A DNA stretch of 64,000 bases from assembly GCF_000407145.1 (NCBI RefSeq), contig NZ_KE136474.1, positions 124,001 to 188,000 of the forward strand, written 5' to 3'. The stretch's first letter is position 1. Each line of letters opens with the position of its first letter. Below, piece after piece: positions 48,025 through 57,603 of this stretch. Position numbers and translations under genes: made by a program. Below the pieces are notes generated by a model. It saw only the letters and a program-made list of their open reading frames with translations, did no database searches and was not told where the DNA came from. This stretch comes from Enterococcus caccae ATCC BAA-1240. GTDB lineage: Bacteria > Bacillota > Bacilli > Lactobacillales > Enterococcaceae.

Positions 48025-49539
48025 TTAGCCTAAATATAACTGGCGATTATCATAATGTTCGACAATTTTTTTCTCTATCTCATCAAGTAGCAATGCAAAG
48101 TCTGAACTATTCGAAAAAGAAGAAATAAAGATTTCTTTAGCTCTGGTATCCTTTTCCATTAGCTGAATGTCTGTAACGATAATATCTGGAGAGGCAAACT
48201 GATTTTTGACAAATTCTACCTTATCACTGAAAAGTAATTTGATTTTCTGATATATAATAGGACCTACAAATATTTTCGAATTCTGAATTAGAATTCGAAC
48301 TTTTGGAAAATCGACTTGCGTAAACTTTACTAAAATCGTATATGTAACCAAATAAGTATAATCCGTCAATGTTTCTTGAGATGTATATTTTTTGATTGCT
48401 TTAAAAAAAGAACCATACTCTGTTTTTGTAATTAATTCGTCAATAACATTTCGAATTTTTAGTTGAATTTTTTTCTCAGTCGAATCAGCACAGAAAAAGG
48501 TTTTTTCATCATAAATATAGTAGAACATTCTCGGATCAATAAAACAGGTCTCCATTAGCAAATGCATCATATCTAGCTCTTTTCTGATTTTCCAATAAAC
48601 AAGTGGTGTGCTGTTTCCTTGAAAAAATGTCTCAATCAGTTTTTCAGTTAACATCTGACTATATCTTACTAATTTGAAATTTTCTTCACTAAAAAATTTT
48701 TTATGTTCCTCTATCACGAATACCTCTTCATCTACCAAACGCTCTTTATAAAGCAGCAGTAAAGCGGCACTTGTTTCATTCCAGGCTTGTCTTTCTGGGC
48801 GATTTTTCTTTAAGTGGAAATACTCAAAAAATACCTTTGTATATTTTCCTTCCTGAAATTTTTCAGATAAGTCGGATAAGATGGATTTTTTCACGACTTT
48901 TTTTTGACTGATACGAATACTGCTGATATAAATCAGCAAACATATCTTCCTTTTATTTATACAACTCATTTTTTCCCAGTCTGTTATTCGCTCACTAAAA
49001 TACTCACTGATCTCGTTATAAACATTCAGCCCAAATTCCCAAGTATTTGATGCATTAAAAAAGAAAAGAAAAAAGAAATTCCGAATTCTAAACTCCTCTC
49101 CTTCAATTTCATTGATTCGTGTCAAGCTTAATCCACATTGATTCAATATATTTTGAAGTTTTCTTCGATTACGCGAAAAAGTTGCTGGACTGATAAACTC
49201 CAAGTCACAAAATGATATCGCATCTATTCGCTCCATTAAGAAGATATGTCTAATCATTTTATACAGAATTGAGTTTTTTAACTGTTTATTGCTAATGCTG
49301 ACTAAATCAAGATTATTGGCATATACTCCTTGGACTGTATTATGTATGTAAGTTACTTTGAACTGTTCTTCCGTAAGAGTCAGCTCTTGCTCAAATTGTC
49401 TAATAATAATTGAGACTGTTTTCTTTGAAAGTTGTGTTGCTTCCGCTATTTCTGATAAACTTACCTCCTTTCTTCTATTGGCAATAAAACTCAAGACTTT
49501 GATTCGTCTGTCGTATACATCATCTAAAAAAATTCGCAT
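48025..49539 (-). CDS. Mga-like helix-turn-helix regulator, second copy
   Basis: 504 residues with the same plan as the neighbouring regulator: N-terminal helix-turn-helix regions (VSLSEIAEATQLSKKTVSII and a second near 115-140) and a long helical body. It ends in an EIIB-like stretch (IIVTDIQLMEKDTRAKEIFI). The ATG at 49539 is seven bases from AAGGAGGT; GTG at 49545 is too close. It is convergent with the first Mga-like gene. Confidence 0.8.
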   Translation of the reverse strand: MRIFLDDVYDRRIKVLSFIANRRKEVSLSEIAEATQLSKKTVSIIIRQFEQELTLTEEQFKVTYIHNTVQGVYANNLDLVSISNKQLKNSILYKMIRHIFLMERIDAISFCDLEFISPATFSRNRRKLQNILNQCGLSLTRINEIEGEEFRIRNFFFLFFFNASNTWEFGLNVYNEISEYFSERITDWEKMSCINKRKICLLIYISSIRISQKKVVKKSILSDLSEKFQEGKYTKVFFEYFHLKKNRPERQAWNETSAALLLLYKERLVDEEVFVIEEHKKFFSEENFKLVRYSQMLTEKLIETFFQGNSTPLVYWKIRKELDMMHLLMETCFIDPRMFYYIYDEKTFFCADSTEKKIQLKIRNVIDELITKTEYGSFFKAIKKYTSQETLTDYTYLVTYTILVKFTQVDFPKVRILIQNSKIFVGPIIYQKIKLLFSDKVEFVKNQFASPDIIVTDIQLMEKDTRAKEIFISSFSNSSDFALLLDEIEKKIVEHYDNRQLYLG

Positions 49540-49764
49540 ATCCACACCTCCTTTTTAACATTTAAATATCTTTTTTAAACAAAAAAATACATCGTCAATA
49601 TCATACCTGTTTAATATAAGTTTGTTTTTCTTTCACTTCTCTCCCTTCAAACATTTATGAAATAACAACTATTTATATTAAATTATTTTTTATATTTTTT
49701 TTATTCAATTAAGACGATTTTTTCGACAAAAAAGTGGAATATACGCCAAATTAGCATCAAAAAA

Positions 49765-49786
49765 AAGAGTACCCAATAGTACTCTT
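49765..49786. terminator. Terminator after the WYL regulator gene
   Basis: AAGAGTAC and GTACTCTT form a perfect stem with A and T runs beside it. It follows the WYL gene on the minus strand. Confidence 0.65.
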
Positions 49787-49813
49787 CCAACTAGTTTTTA
49801 CACTACACAATCT

Positions 49814-50746
49814 TTATAGACCATCACATTGATACGTTTTATTCAATTTGATAATTTCTTGTTTATGTAGTGCTTTCAGCTCTTCTGGTGCAATTACTTG
49901 CGCCCCATTACCAAACATCAATAAGAACGGTAAGATCGTTTTTTGTTGATTTGCATAAATTCTAATATCTACATACGTTTCTTTGATTTCAATTTCATCC
50001 TCTGTGTAGTAATCATATAGTTTTCCTAAGTCTTCTTTTTTAAAACGTAAGTGAATTTTATCCTCATTGTTTTCCATCAGTTGCTCATCCAAATGTTCCA
50101 CAGGTTCAAAGGTTTCTTCTTTCATAACCAACTGACGGATTCTAGTTACTTTAAAATATCTAAACGCTTCACGATGCTCGCAATAAGAGTGAATGTACCA
50201 ACTCCCATTCATTAACATTAATTCATAAGGCTGAATTACTCTATTTGTGTGTTCACCAAGGTTATCCACATATCGAATCATTATTTTCTTATTTCGTTTT
50301 AATGCGAGACTGATTTGATTTATTTTCGATTTGGTTTCACTCTCAATTTCTGGTCGATGCATGGTTGGTGACTTAAAGGAAAAGTGATTTTTTTGTTTAT
50401 TTCTATAAGATGTTTTTACTTGTAGTTTCGTAATTTTTTCTTTGATGATCGTTTGGTCATCAATCATCCCAAACAAGCCTTCTTTGACATTTAATGCATT
50501 TAAAAGTGCGTCTTTCTCCGATTCACTATACGTATATGTTCGTAATTTAAATGAATTGATCAATGAAAATCCGCCATTACGACCTGGGTGTGATATAATC
50601 GGAAAACCTGCCATTTCAATCGTTTCCATATCTCTGAAAATCGTTCTTTTGGTGACATTAAACCGTTGAGACAATTGAGCGGTTGAAACAACATCATCAT
50701 CCAAAAGAAGAACGATAATTGCTAATATCCGTTCGATTTTTTTCAT
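49814..50746 (-). CDS. YafY-type HTH/WYL domain regulator
   Basis: 310 residues. The N-terminal helix-turn-helix (VSTAQLSQRFNVTKRTIFRD, then METIEMAGFPIISHPGRNGG) and the WYL domain at about 140-220 (NGSWYIHSYCEHREAFRYFK) match the YafY/PafC-like family. WYL domains bind nucleotides or nucleic acid and control stress or metabolic genes. Transcribed alone; no obvious partner gene. Confidence 0.88.
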   Translation of the reverse strand: MKKIERILAIIVLLLDDDVVSTAQLSQRFNVTKRTIFRDMETIEMAGFPIISHPGRNGGFSLINSFKLRTYTYSESEKDALLNALNVKEGLFGMIDDQTIIKEKITKLQVKTSYRNKQKNHFSFKSPTMHRPEIESETKSKINQISLALKRNKKIMIRYVDNLGEHTNRVIQPYELMLMNGSWYIHSYCEHREAFRYFKVTRIRQLVMKEETFEPVEHLDEQLMENNEDKIHLRFKKEDLGKLYDYYTEDEIEIKETYVDIRIYANQQKTILPFLLMFGNGAQVIAPEELKALHKQEIIKLNKTYQCDGL

Positions 50747-50820
50747 GCTTGACCTCCATTTCCACTAAAAAAAAACAGAATAAATTTTAAATATTTCTCT
50801 TTCATTATACAGAAAAAAAA

Positions 50821-50847
50821 CAAAACTGGCCTATTTGGCTAGTTTTG
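50821..50847 (-). terminator. Terminator after the DUF1456 gene
   Basis: CAAAACT and AGTTTTG pair, with GCC/GGC inside. It lies next to the end of the DUF1456 gene. Confidence 0.65.
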
Positions 50848-50856
50848 TCCTATTCG

Positions 50857-51351
50857 TTAGTCACGATATTTAATTGCCAATCCTTTTAGGAAATTTCTTG
50901 CATAGCGGTCACCACATTCTTTGTAATTTCGGTGACCTTCTTTTCTTAAAATGGCACTTAGTTCACTATCTGAAGCGTAAACTCCTGCAAGCCTAAGCAC
51001 ATCCAACATATCATCACTTGTAAGCGTCAATGCGATTTTTACTTTTTTTAGCAATACATTGTTGACGTTACTTTGGCTGGTGATCAAGAATGTTGGCTTA
51101 GGTGATACACCATTTTTCACAGGCGGTTTGCCTCTTTTATAAGTAATCAAGCCGTTTAAGAAAGCTTCTAGTGTACGATTGGGACAAACTGCATCCCGTG
51201 GTAGTTCATCTTCCTCATTTTGTTTTGTTAATAAAACCCGTAACTCTTCTCTTGTGATTTCTAAATCACCTAATTTAAAAATTTTGAGCATATCTATATC
51301 TTTAATATCTAATGCATAGCGTAAACGAATCAATATATCGTTATTATTCAT
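50857..51351 (-). CDS. DUF1456 (YehS-like) protein
   Basis: 164 residues formed by two copies of a helical DUF1456 module. NDILIRLRYALDIKDIDMLK near the start repeats as NNVLLKKVKIALTLTSDDML, each followed by an acidic helix and a conserved (R)NFLKGL or EAFLNGL. The function is unknown. GGAGAAAG precedes the ATG. Confidence 0.88.
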   Translation of the reverse strand: MNNNDILIRLRYALDIKDIDMLKIFKLGDLEITREELRVLLTKQNEEDELPRDAVCPNRTLEAFLNGLITYKRGKPPVKNGVSPKPTFLITSQSNVNNVLLKKVKIALTLTSDDMLDVLRLAGVYASDSELSAILRKEGHRNYKECGDRYARNFLKGLAIKYRD

Positions 51352-51410
51352 CTTTCTCCTCCAGAAAATGTATCATTATTTCTTTAGTATAAAGCTTTCT
51401 TTCAGAGAAT

Positions 51411-51448
51411 GCATCCATTTATTTTGATTTGTCAAAATAAATGGATGC
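51411..51448. terminator. Perfect 16-bp hairpin upstream of the DUF1456 gene
   Basis: GCATCCATTTATTTTG pairs exactly with CAAAATAAATGGATGC across six bases. It ends the minus-strand transcript from ald and the broken gene at 51470. Confidence 0.75.
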
Positions 51449-51469
51449 CCGTTTTAACTATACTATGCA

Positions 51470-51695
51470 CTAGGATATACTGTTATAGCCATCTGGAGTA
51501 AGAATAAATGCTACATAATCATCAGATTGCATTTCAAGTCGACCATTATCAGTCTCATTAGTAACATTATTAAAAACTTCTACCTCTTCTGAGGGAATCA
51601 TCGCACCGACTAATCAACCTCTGATTCTTTTTTAGGCAACACATAGAGCGTTTCAAGTAGCTATAAACTGCCAATTCGTTAGTACTAAATTTCAT
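51470..51695 (-). pseudogene. Small gene broken by two frameshifts
   Basis: The minus strand opens with MKFSTNELAVYSYLK, continues in another frame as ETLYVLPKKESEVD, and in a third as VGAMIPSEEVEVFNNVTNET through to SISstop. Joined, these read as one coherent acidic protein of about 75 residues; the frame changes fall near 51650 and 51610. It starts 16 bases after the ald stop. The family is not recognised. Confidence 0.6.
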
Positions 51696-51710
51696 AATAA
51701 CTATCACTCT

Positions 51711-52823
51711 TTATAATACAGATTGAACTGACGAATAATTTAAATCTAAATCCGTTGCAACTGCCTGATTGGTCATTGCACCATTTAATGTATTAACACC
51801 GGCAAGTAATGCTGGATTTTGCTCCACAGCTTGTTCAAAGCCTTTATTGGCTAACTCTACTACATATTGCAATGTCGCATTCGCTAAAGCAAATGTTGCT
51901 GTTTGCGGTACTGCTCCTGGCATATTGGCTACAGCGTAATGAACCACACCATGTTTAACATACGTTGGATGTTGATGCGTAGTCACTTCATCAATCGTTT
52001 CAAAAATCCCGCCTTGATCGATCGCAATATCAATAATCACCGAATACTCAGGCATTAGAGCAACCATTTCTTCTGTTACTAATACAGGGGCCTTACGTCC
52101 TGGAATCAATACGGCTCCTATCACAAGATCTGCATCTTTGACTGCTTCTTGAATATTAAAATGGTTTGAAACAAGCGTTTTAACAGCCCCGTTGAACTGG
52201 TTATCGATTTCTTGTAGCTTCTTGATGTTTACATCTAAAATCGTAACATCCGCCCCTAAACCTAGTGCTATTTTGGCTGCGTTACAGCCTGAAATCCCCC
52301 CGCCAATGATTGTTACCTTGCCTTTTTTCACTCCTGGAACGCCACCGAGTAAAATTCCTTTTCCTTCCGGGACTTTTTCTAAAAACTGAGCGCCGATCTG
52401 CGCTGCTAAGCGTCCAGCAATTTCACTCATTGGTGCCAACAACGGTAGCTCTCCTGTTGTCAGTTGAACACTTTCATATGCAATCGTTTTCGTTTTTCGT
52501 TTCATTAATTCTTCAGCTAGTGGTTTGTTAGCAGCTAAATGTAGATAGGTGAATAACACCAAATCTTCTCTTAAATATTGATACTCTTCTTTTAAAGGTT
52601 CTTTTACTTTTAACACTAATTCTTGCGCCCACGCTTCTTCAGCTGTTTTTACGATTGTTGCACCAACCGCTATATACTCTTCATCTTGGATCGAAGCTCC
52701 TAGTCCGGCATTTGTTTCAACAAAAACTGTGTGACCATGTTTAATGAGATCCAAAACCCCTGAAGCAGGTAATGCTACTCGATTTTCGCCATTTTTGATT
52801 TCTTTTGGAATACCAATTTTCAT
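51711..52823 (-). CDS. ald: Alanine dehydrogenase
   Basis: 370 residues, standard length. [20 protein letters not shown] is the N-terminal signature with the substrate Arg. The catalytic His is in [10 protein letters not shown] near 94, and the NAD-binding [20 protein letters not shown] near 173. [20 protein letters not shown] is the second family signature. It interconverts alanine and pyruvate with NAD. Single gene. Confidence 0.96.
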   Translation of the reverse strand: MKIGIPKEIKNGENRVALPASGVLDLIKHGHTVFVETNAGLGASIQDEEYIAVGATIVKTAEEAWAQELVLKVKEPLKEEYQYLREDLVLFTYLHLAANKPLAEELMKRKTKTIAYESVQLTTGELPLLAPMSEIAGRLAAQIGAQFLEKVPEGKGILLGGVPGVKKGKVTIIGGGISGCNAAKIALGLGADVTILDVNIKKLQEIDNQFNGAVKTLVSNHFNIQEAVKDADLVIGAVLIPGRKAPVLVTEEMVALMPEYSVIIDIAIDQGGIFETIDEVTTHQHPTYVKHGVVHYAVANMPGAVPQTATFALANATLQYVVELANKGFEQAVEQNPALLAGVNTLNGAMTNQAVATDLDLNYSSVQSVL

Positions 52824-53155
52824 TATTCAGGATCCTCTCTAACTCATTACTTATCATTTTATTTTATAAGCTACTTACTAGATTATAGTTTAATGAAAGT
52901 TCATCTGCAATACATAGCGAAAACTTTAATTTTCTCTCACTTTTTTAATTCTTTGTTTACATAGGAGACAGCACCAAAGCAATTCCTAGGTTACACTTCG
53001 ATCGCATTCTTATATATCACGAAGAACGAAGTGATTCGATGCTACACAATATAAGGTGTCTGAAAGACACCTTGCTTTCTTTATTTTTCTAAGTGCTAAA
53101 GCACTAATAGTTGAAGGCTACTGAATTGATGTCGCACAGTTCTTATTCTCTATTA
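52824..53155. repeat. Intergenic region with hairpin repeat, family B
   Basis: No gene. AAGGTGTCTGAAAGACACCTT (53053-53073) is a perfect hairpin. It is followed by TTATTTTTCTAAGTGCTAAA (53081-53100) and GCACTAATAGTTGAAGGC, which is the inverse of the element at 31243-31310. The hairpin may also end the LacD transcript. Confidence 0.6.
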
Positions 53156-54145
53156 TTATCCAACTTCAACTTTCAAACGCCAAGATGAACCACAACGATC
53201 GACTATTTCATTCAATGTCTCAATATTTTCTTTTCCTTGTGTAGCAAACCAATCACGCCCCGCTGCCTCACCTTTAGTAGCAAAGGGTTTTACGCCTTCT
53301 CGCCAAGTCGCACGTCCACATAAAACTCCATTAAACTTAGAACCTGCTTCTTTGGCAAATTCCAACGTTTCTTGGAATAATTTTGTTGAAACACCAGCGC
53401 TAAGAAAAATAAATGGCAATTCCGTTAGTTCACTTTGCTTTTTAAAATAACCTAATGCTTCTTTTTTACTATAAACCACTTCGTTTTCAGCAAATCCTTC
53501 CACATAGTTCATATTGACTGGTACTTCCATTTTTAAAACATCAATATGATATTGTGGCTTAGAAAATTCAATCATCGACTCTAACACTTTATGAGGTTTT
53601 ACTCTGGCAAATGCCGCTGAGTTAACATCGGTAATTTCAGTATCATAGGTAACAATCTCTACAAAAAGAGGGATATCTTCACCCAAGCATTCACTGCCTA
53701 AACGCTCTACAAAAACATGTTTTACTTTATTGATTGCCGCAGGCTCGTCTGGATCATAATAAAGTAAAAACTTGATTGCATCGGCACCGGCCTCTTTCAA
53801 ACGTGAAACAGACCAATTTTCTAGCAAATCTGGCATTCTACCAGGGGTTGAGGTATCATAGCCAGTCTTTTCATACGCTAATAACAAACCGCAGTTCTCA
53901 TCACGAACTTTCGTTGCTGGCAACCCATACTCTGGATCAAGTAGAATAGCCGAGGCATGTGGTGTTAGTTCCTGCGATGCTACTTTTTTGAAATCAACAA
54001 TTTCTTCCCCTGTTGCCATGGTACTAGCAGCCGCAATCATTTTCTTCAGTGAACCTCGTTGGTCTATTGCCAAGGCTTCAATCAAACCTTTTTCATTCGA
54101 TAAACGATTTAATGCATCCATTTTAGCTTGACTGATTTTAATCAT
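53156..54145 (-). CDS. lacD: Tagatose 1,6-diphosphate aldolase
   Basis: 329 residues, standard for class I LacD. ALAIDQRGSLKKMI near the start carries the conserved Asp-Gln-Arg, DAIKFLLYYDPDEP holds the substrate-binding Lys/Phe, and the Schiff-base Lys is expected in the VLKMEVPVNMNY region. It cleaves tagatose-1,6-bisphosphate to dihydroxyacetone phosphate and glyceraldehyde-3-phosphate. The rest of a lac/tagatose pathway is not in the window; the LacI-type gene on the other side may regulate it. Confidence 0.93.
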   Translation of the reverse strand: MIKISQAKMDALNRLSNEKGLIEALAIDQRGSLKKMIAAASTMATGEEIVDFKKVASQELTPHASAILLDPEYGLPATKVRDENCGLLLAYEKTGYDTSTPGRMPDLLENWSVSRLKEAGADAIKFLLYYDPDEPAAINKVKHVFVERLGSECLGEDIPLFVEIVTYDTEITDVNSAAFARVKPHKVLESMIEFSKPQYHIDVLKMEVPVNMNYVEGFAENEVVYSKKEALGYFKKQSELTELPFIFLSAGVSTKLFQETLEFAKEAGSKFNGVLCGRATWREGVKPFATKGEAAGRDWFATQGKENIETLNEIVDRCGSSWRLKVEVG

Positions 54146-54235
54146 GTTAACAGCTCCTTTACTCTTTTACGAGGAATCCTTACTCTTACTTTTAAGTATA
54201 CTCTCTGGTATTTATAAAGACAAAGGAGATGATGA

Positions 54236-54316
54236 ATGAAAATAGATAAAATTTCTGCAATCAAAAAGCGAACCTTATTTTTATTTTTTCTAGGTGTAAT
54301 CCATTTTATTTTATAG
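54236..54316 (+). CDS. 26-residue hydrophobic peptide, unrecognised
   Basis: The plus strand encodes a 26-residue peptide starting MKIDKISAIKKR, followed by the hydrophobic TLFLFFLGVIHFIL and TAG. The ATG has AAAGGAG nine bases upstream. A basic N terminus with a single membrane helix fits a small membrane peptide, type I toxin-like protein or truncated signal peptide. It lies in the gap between lacD and the regulator pair. Confidence 0.4.
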   Translation: MKIDKISAIKKRTLFLFFLGVIHFIL

Positions 54317-54472
54317 TTAATTCCGTCGCCAACATACTTACCTGATTTCCTGAAATGAAACAAACCAATCCATCCTCAAGTACATACAACAAAATAATTT
54401 AGATGATTTCTCTTGACCTGATACCCGTTTCATACTTTATAGTGAAAAAAAGACAGGAGGAATCAACTTATA

Positions 54473-54760
54473 ATGAATAGTATGCTTGAATTGACAGATC
54501 GTTTGGGCTTAGATTATTACTTTGTTTCTTTAACAACTGGAGATGATTTACTCATCATTCGGAGTTTGAATAACTATTGCAAACCGATCGATAAAGCAGT
54601 AAAATTGGCTGACATAAAAGGATTGACGTTTGGCGCAGAAGGCGAGCTTGATTTTATCTGTTTTGATTATGAAAACGATCATTATCACTTTATTGATTAT
54701 GGCAATCACTTAGTTCCTTTTTTAAGCAGTGTTCTACGGCCTAAGAGCGTTAGTTATTAA
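54473..54760 (+). CDS. Small hypothetical protein upstream of the LacI-type regulator
   Basis: 95 residues, mixed alpha/beta with acidic character, no signal peptide. The C-terminal FDYENDHYHFIDYGNHL is unusual in His and Tyr content. No family recognised. AGGAGG lies 12 bases from the ATG; a second ATG three codons on is possible. It ends 19 bases before the LacI gene, so the two are co-transcribed. Confidence 0.6.
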   Translation: MNSMLELTDRLGLDYYFVSLTTGDDLLIIRSLNNYCKPIDKAVKLADIKGLTFGAEGELDFICFDYENDHYHFIDYGNHLVPFLSSVLRPKSVSY

Positions 54761-54778
54761 GTTTGAAAGGAGTCATCT

Positions 54779-55705
54779 ATGGCAAATATACGCGATATTG
54801 CCAAGTTATCAGGTTATTCCGTCACGACTGTTTCACGTGTTTTGAATGATCATCCTTATGTATCGGAAGAAAAACGGGCTAAGATTTTAAAAATCATGCA
54901 TGACCTTGATTATATACCTAATGCCAAAGCTCGTAATTTGAGTAGTGGCAAATCAAAACATATTGCGGTTATGATTCCTTATGCCAACCACCCTTATTCT
55001 GACAAAATCGTCAGTGGTATTTTAAGCGCAGCCTTTAATGAAGGGTACAAAGTGACCCTATTACCCACAAATTATGATCCTAAGGTTGAAAAACAATATT
55101 TAGATGACTTAGCTGCAAAAGCTTGGGATGGTATGATCATCACTTCGAAAAAAATTTCTTTTGAAATGATTGCAGGTTATTTGAAATATGCACCAATCGT
55201 TTGTTGTGAAGATACTGGTGATTTTCCGATTGCTTGCGTGTCTATCAAACGTGAAGAATCGTATATTAACCTGTTTAAACGATTGAAAATACAAGGCTAT
55301 TCAAAGATTGGATTGACGGTTGGAAGATCAGAAACTATTAGCGCTAGCACGGCCTTAGTCCTTGAAGCCTATCAAACGATTTTTGGTCTATTGGACGATA
55401 CGATGATTGTGAGAAATTGTCGTTCTTTTGAAGACGGACGACAAGCTGGAATTCATTTTTCCAACGTAAAAGAACTTGATGTGATCGTAACCAATGGTGA
55501 CGATGTTGCAGCCGGTATTTTACAGCACATTGAAAAGGCTCAAATAACCGTTATCGGTGAGGAAAATTTATTATCTAGCCGACTGCTTGGTTTTTCCACT
55601 ATAGATCATCATTTAGATCAGTGTGGAGAAGCAGCTTTTCACTTACTATTTTCAACATCAACTAACAGCATTACCATTCCTTATACTTTTATCCAGCGCA
55701 CATAA
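54779..55705 (+). CDS. LacI family transcriptional regulator
   Basis: 308 residues. MANIRDIAKLSGYSVTTVSR with VLNDHPYVSEEKR is the LacI helix-turn-helix and hinge, ending at NLSSGKSKHIAVMIP where the periplasmic-binding-like core begins. The core is somewhat short, as is common in this family. It presumably senses a sugar or sugar phosphate. Possible targets are lacD on the left and its own operon; no operator was identified. Confidence 0.93.
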   Translation: MANIRDIAKLSGYSVTTVSRVLNDHPYVSEEKRAKILKIMHDLDYIPNAKARNLSSGKSKHIAVMIPYANHPYSDKIVSGILSAAFNEGYKVTLLPTNYDPKVEKQYLDDLAAKAWDGMIITSKKISFEMIAGYLKYAPIVCCEDTGDFPIACVSIKREESYINLFKRLKIQGYSKIGLTVGRSETISASTALVLEAYQTIFGLLDDTMIVRNCRSFEDGRQAGIHFSNVKELDVIVTNGDDVAAGILQHIEKAQITVIGEENLLSSRLLGFSTIDHHLDQCGEAAFHLLFSTSTNSITIPYTFIQRT

Positions 55706-55717
55706 TGGTTTAATCAC

Positions 55718-55852
55718 AATAAAAACGATAAAACATGTGTGGACAAAAGTAACTTCTTCGGAAATAAGCTAAAATTCACAAAAATTTTCGTGAATTCCCT
55801 CTTATTTCTCGAGGTTAAACACTTCTGTCCATCTCATTTTATCGTTTTTATT
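55718..55852. repeat. Nested intergenic hairpin between convergent genes
   Basis: AATAAAAACGATAAAA (55718-55733) pairs perfectly with the far end TTTTATCGTTTTTATT (55837-55852). Inside, TGGACA pairs with TGTCCA, and AAATTCAC with GTGAATT. The outer arms work as a terminator for both convergent genes. The inner part resembles the family C element at 31190. Confidence 0.7.
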
Positions 55853-55853
55853 C

Positions 55854-56252
55854 TTATCTTTTATGATATGTTAGTGCTTGTTCAATACAGAAGCGTAGCT
55901 CATTGATTGGCAGTTCTTCAGCAGGATCAAGAACAATTGCTCGATTCTTAGAAAATTCAAAGGCATCACTAAATAATGCTCTAAACTCTTCTACTAAGGT
56001 TGTTTGGCAGTGAAAAAACAATGCAATTTTTTTATCACCAAAACGATCGATCCGAATTGGGCTGCCTGATTTACTGAATTTTGTCGCATAAGACGGCTGA
56101 TTCCATTTCAAACTTTCTTCTAACTCACCTACGATTATCAGTCCTGCAGCTGTATTAAAAATCAACTCTCTTATCTGTAACAGCGGCTGACGATAATCCA
56201 TTGGATATTGTTCAAAAACATTTGCTACGTTTATATCAACCATTTCTTTCAT
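55854..56252 (-). CDS. DUF1801 (YdhG-like) protein
   Basis: 132 residues. The core ESLKWNQPSYATKFSKSGSP with FGDKKIALFFHCQTTLVEEF matches the YdhG/DUF1801 family, whose fold resembles a small iron-chaperone-like or ligand-binding domain; no established reaction. The ATG at 56252 follows AGAGGGA. It lies 22 bases after the GyrI-like gene, and the two are probably transcribed together. Confidence 0.8.
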   Translation of the reverse strand: MKEMVDINVANVFEQYPMDYRQPLLQIRELIFNTAAGLIIVGELEESLKWNQPSYATKFSKSGSPIRIDRFGDKKIALFFHCQTTLVEEFRALFSDAFEFSKNRAIVLDPAEELPINELRFCIEQALTYHKR

Positions 56253-56274
56253 TCTAATCCCTCTTTTAGAACTA

Positions 56275-56802
56275 TTATTTTTTTATAGGAATCCATAATT
56301 CGCACCGATAATCCTTAGCTTCCATATCGCCTAGCGGATAGCATTCCACTCTTGATAGTTCAGTATTCTCAGCCACTGAGTCATCGCTCCACAGAGCACT
56401 TTTTTGTAGTTTCAGTTTCATCAAGTTATTTGGTTCAAATGGTTGTGTTTCATCGATTGCTGTAACACCAGCTGAAATTGCACCAATACATTCAAACACT
56501 GCCCAATCTGATTTTGGAAATTGAATATGTACCCAAGGCTCTTTATTGATTTCCTGAGGTTGTGCATTCGTCCCAATCATATAGTTAAACGAGTCTTGTT
56601 GATTTTTGTTACTATTAGAAACACCTAGAATACCTTGTACAGTACCATCTGCAACAGACATCAACTGATTCATGTTGTGTTCTGTTAAATTTGACCAGAA
56701 TTGTGATATTTCATAAAAATTTTCATTTTTTTCAATTTTAGTTATTTCTTGTGTGTATCCAATAACTCCAAAAGCTTCTTTTTTTTCGATTTTATAATTC
56801 AT
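56275..56802 (-). CDS. GyrI-like/effector-binding domain protein
   Basis: 175 residues. This is a stand-alone effector-binding domain of the SOUL/GyrI type, as found at the C terminus of AraC regulators, with PWVHIQFPKSDWAVFECIGA and a C-terminal CELWIPIKK. No DNA-binding part is present. Such proteins bind hydrophobic small molecules; some hydrolyse toxins. GGAGATG precedes the ATG. Confidence 0.8.
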   Translation of the reverse strand: MNYKIEKKEAFGVIGYTQEITKIEKNENFYEISQFWSNLTEHNMNQLMSVADGTVQGILGVSNSNKNQQDSFNYMIGTNAQPQEINKEPWVHIQFPKSDWAVFECIGAISAGVTAIDETQPFEPNNLMKLKLQKSALWSDDSVAENTELSRVECYPLGDMEAKDYRCELWIPIKK

Positions 56803-56877
56803 AGGCTCATCTCCATTTATGTGATGACTATAAATTAACAGATAAATGACGACATCTATATGTCATCATTTATCAAA

Positions 56878-57603
56878 TTATAAGTCTGCTGAAGTGAACA
56901 CCTCAGATACATCATCCTCTTCTTCTAACTTATCAATTAACATTTGAAGCTGCTCTTGTTGATCAGCATCTAGTTCAACTAAGGTTTGTGGAACCATCGT
57001 TAACTCTGCTTGAGCTAAAGTATAACCATCTTTTTCCAAAGCATCTCGAACCGTAGTAAACTCTTCAGGTGCCGTATAAATTTCAAAGACTTCGTCCGAT
57101 GTTTCCAAATCATCAGCTCCTGCTTCCAATACATGTTCAAACATCGTATCTTCATCAACAGAAAGTCTGGAGCGCTCAATTGCAATATATCCTTTACGAT
57201 CGAACATATAACTAACAGAACCTGTTTCACCTAAAGAACCACCATTTCTAGTAAATGCAACTCGAACATTGGTTGCTGTTCGATTTCGGTTATCCGTCAA
57301 GGCATACACTAAAATTGCAACACCAGCTGGTCCATATCCTTCATACGTAATCTCATCATAGTGTTCATTTTCGCCTGCACTACTAGCCTTTTTGATCGCG
57401 CGGTCAATATTGTCATTGGGCATATTAGCTGCTTTGGCTTTATCCATAACCAGTCTCAACGCTGCATTAGTTGCAGGATCTGCGCCTCCAGCTTTGGCTG
57501 CCATATAAATTTCTCTTGATAATTTTTGAAATATCTTGCCACGTTTTGCATCTTGCGCATTTTTTCTCCCTTGAATATTTTTCCATTTACTGTGACCTGC
57601 CAT
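56878..57603 (-). CDS. yebC: YebC/PmpR family DNA-binding or translation-associated protein
   Basis: 241 residues, standard length. [20 protein letters not shown] and [20 protein letters not shown] are the family signature, continuing with NLRLV-like [20 protein letters not shown]. YebC proteins were described as transcription regulators and more recently as factors helping ribosomes at proline stretches. GGAGGAAT precedes the ATG. Confidence 0.96.
   Translation of the reverse strand: MAGHSKWKNIQGRKNAQDAKRGKIFQKLSREIYMAAKAGGADPATNAALRLVMDKAKAANMPNDNIDRAIKKASSAGENEHYDEITYEGYGPAGVAILVYALTDNRNRTATNVRVAFTRNGGSLGETGSVSYMFDRKGYIAIERSRLSVDEDTMFEHVLEAGADDLETSDEVFEIYTAPEEFTTVRDALEKDGYTLAQAELTMVPQTLVELDADQQEQLQMLIDKLEEEDDVSEVFTSADL

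Noticed and set aside
54142-54363. 73-codon minus-strand frame upstream of lacD
   Set aside because: Very basic, no ribosome binding site, and it overlaps the lacD control region and a better supported plus-strand small frame.
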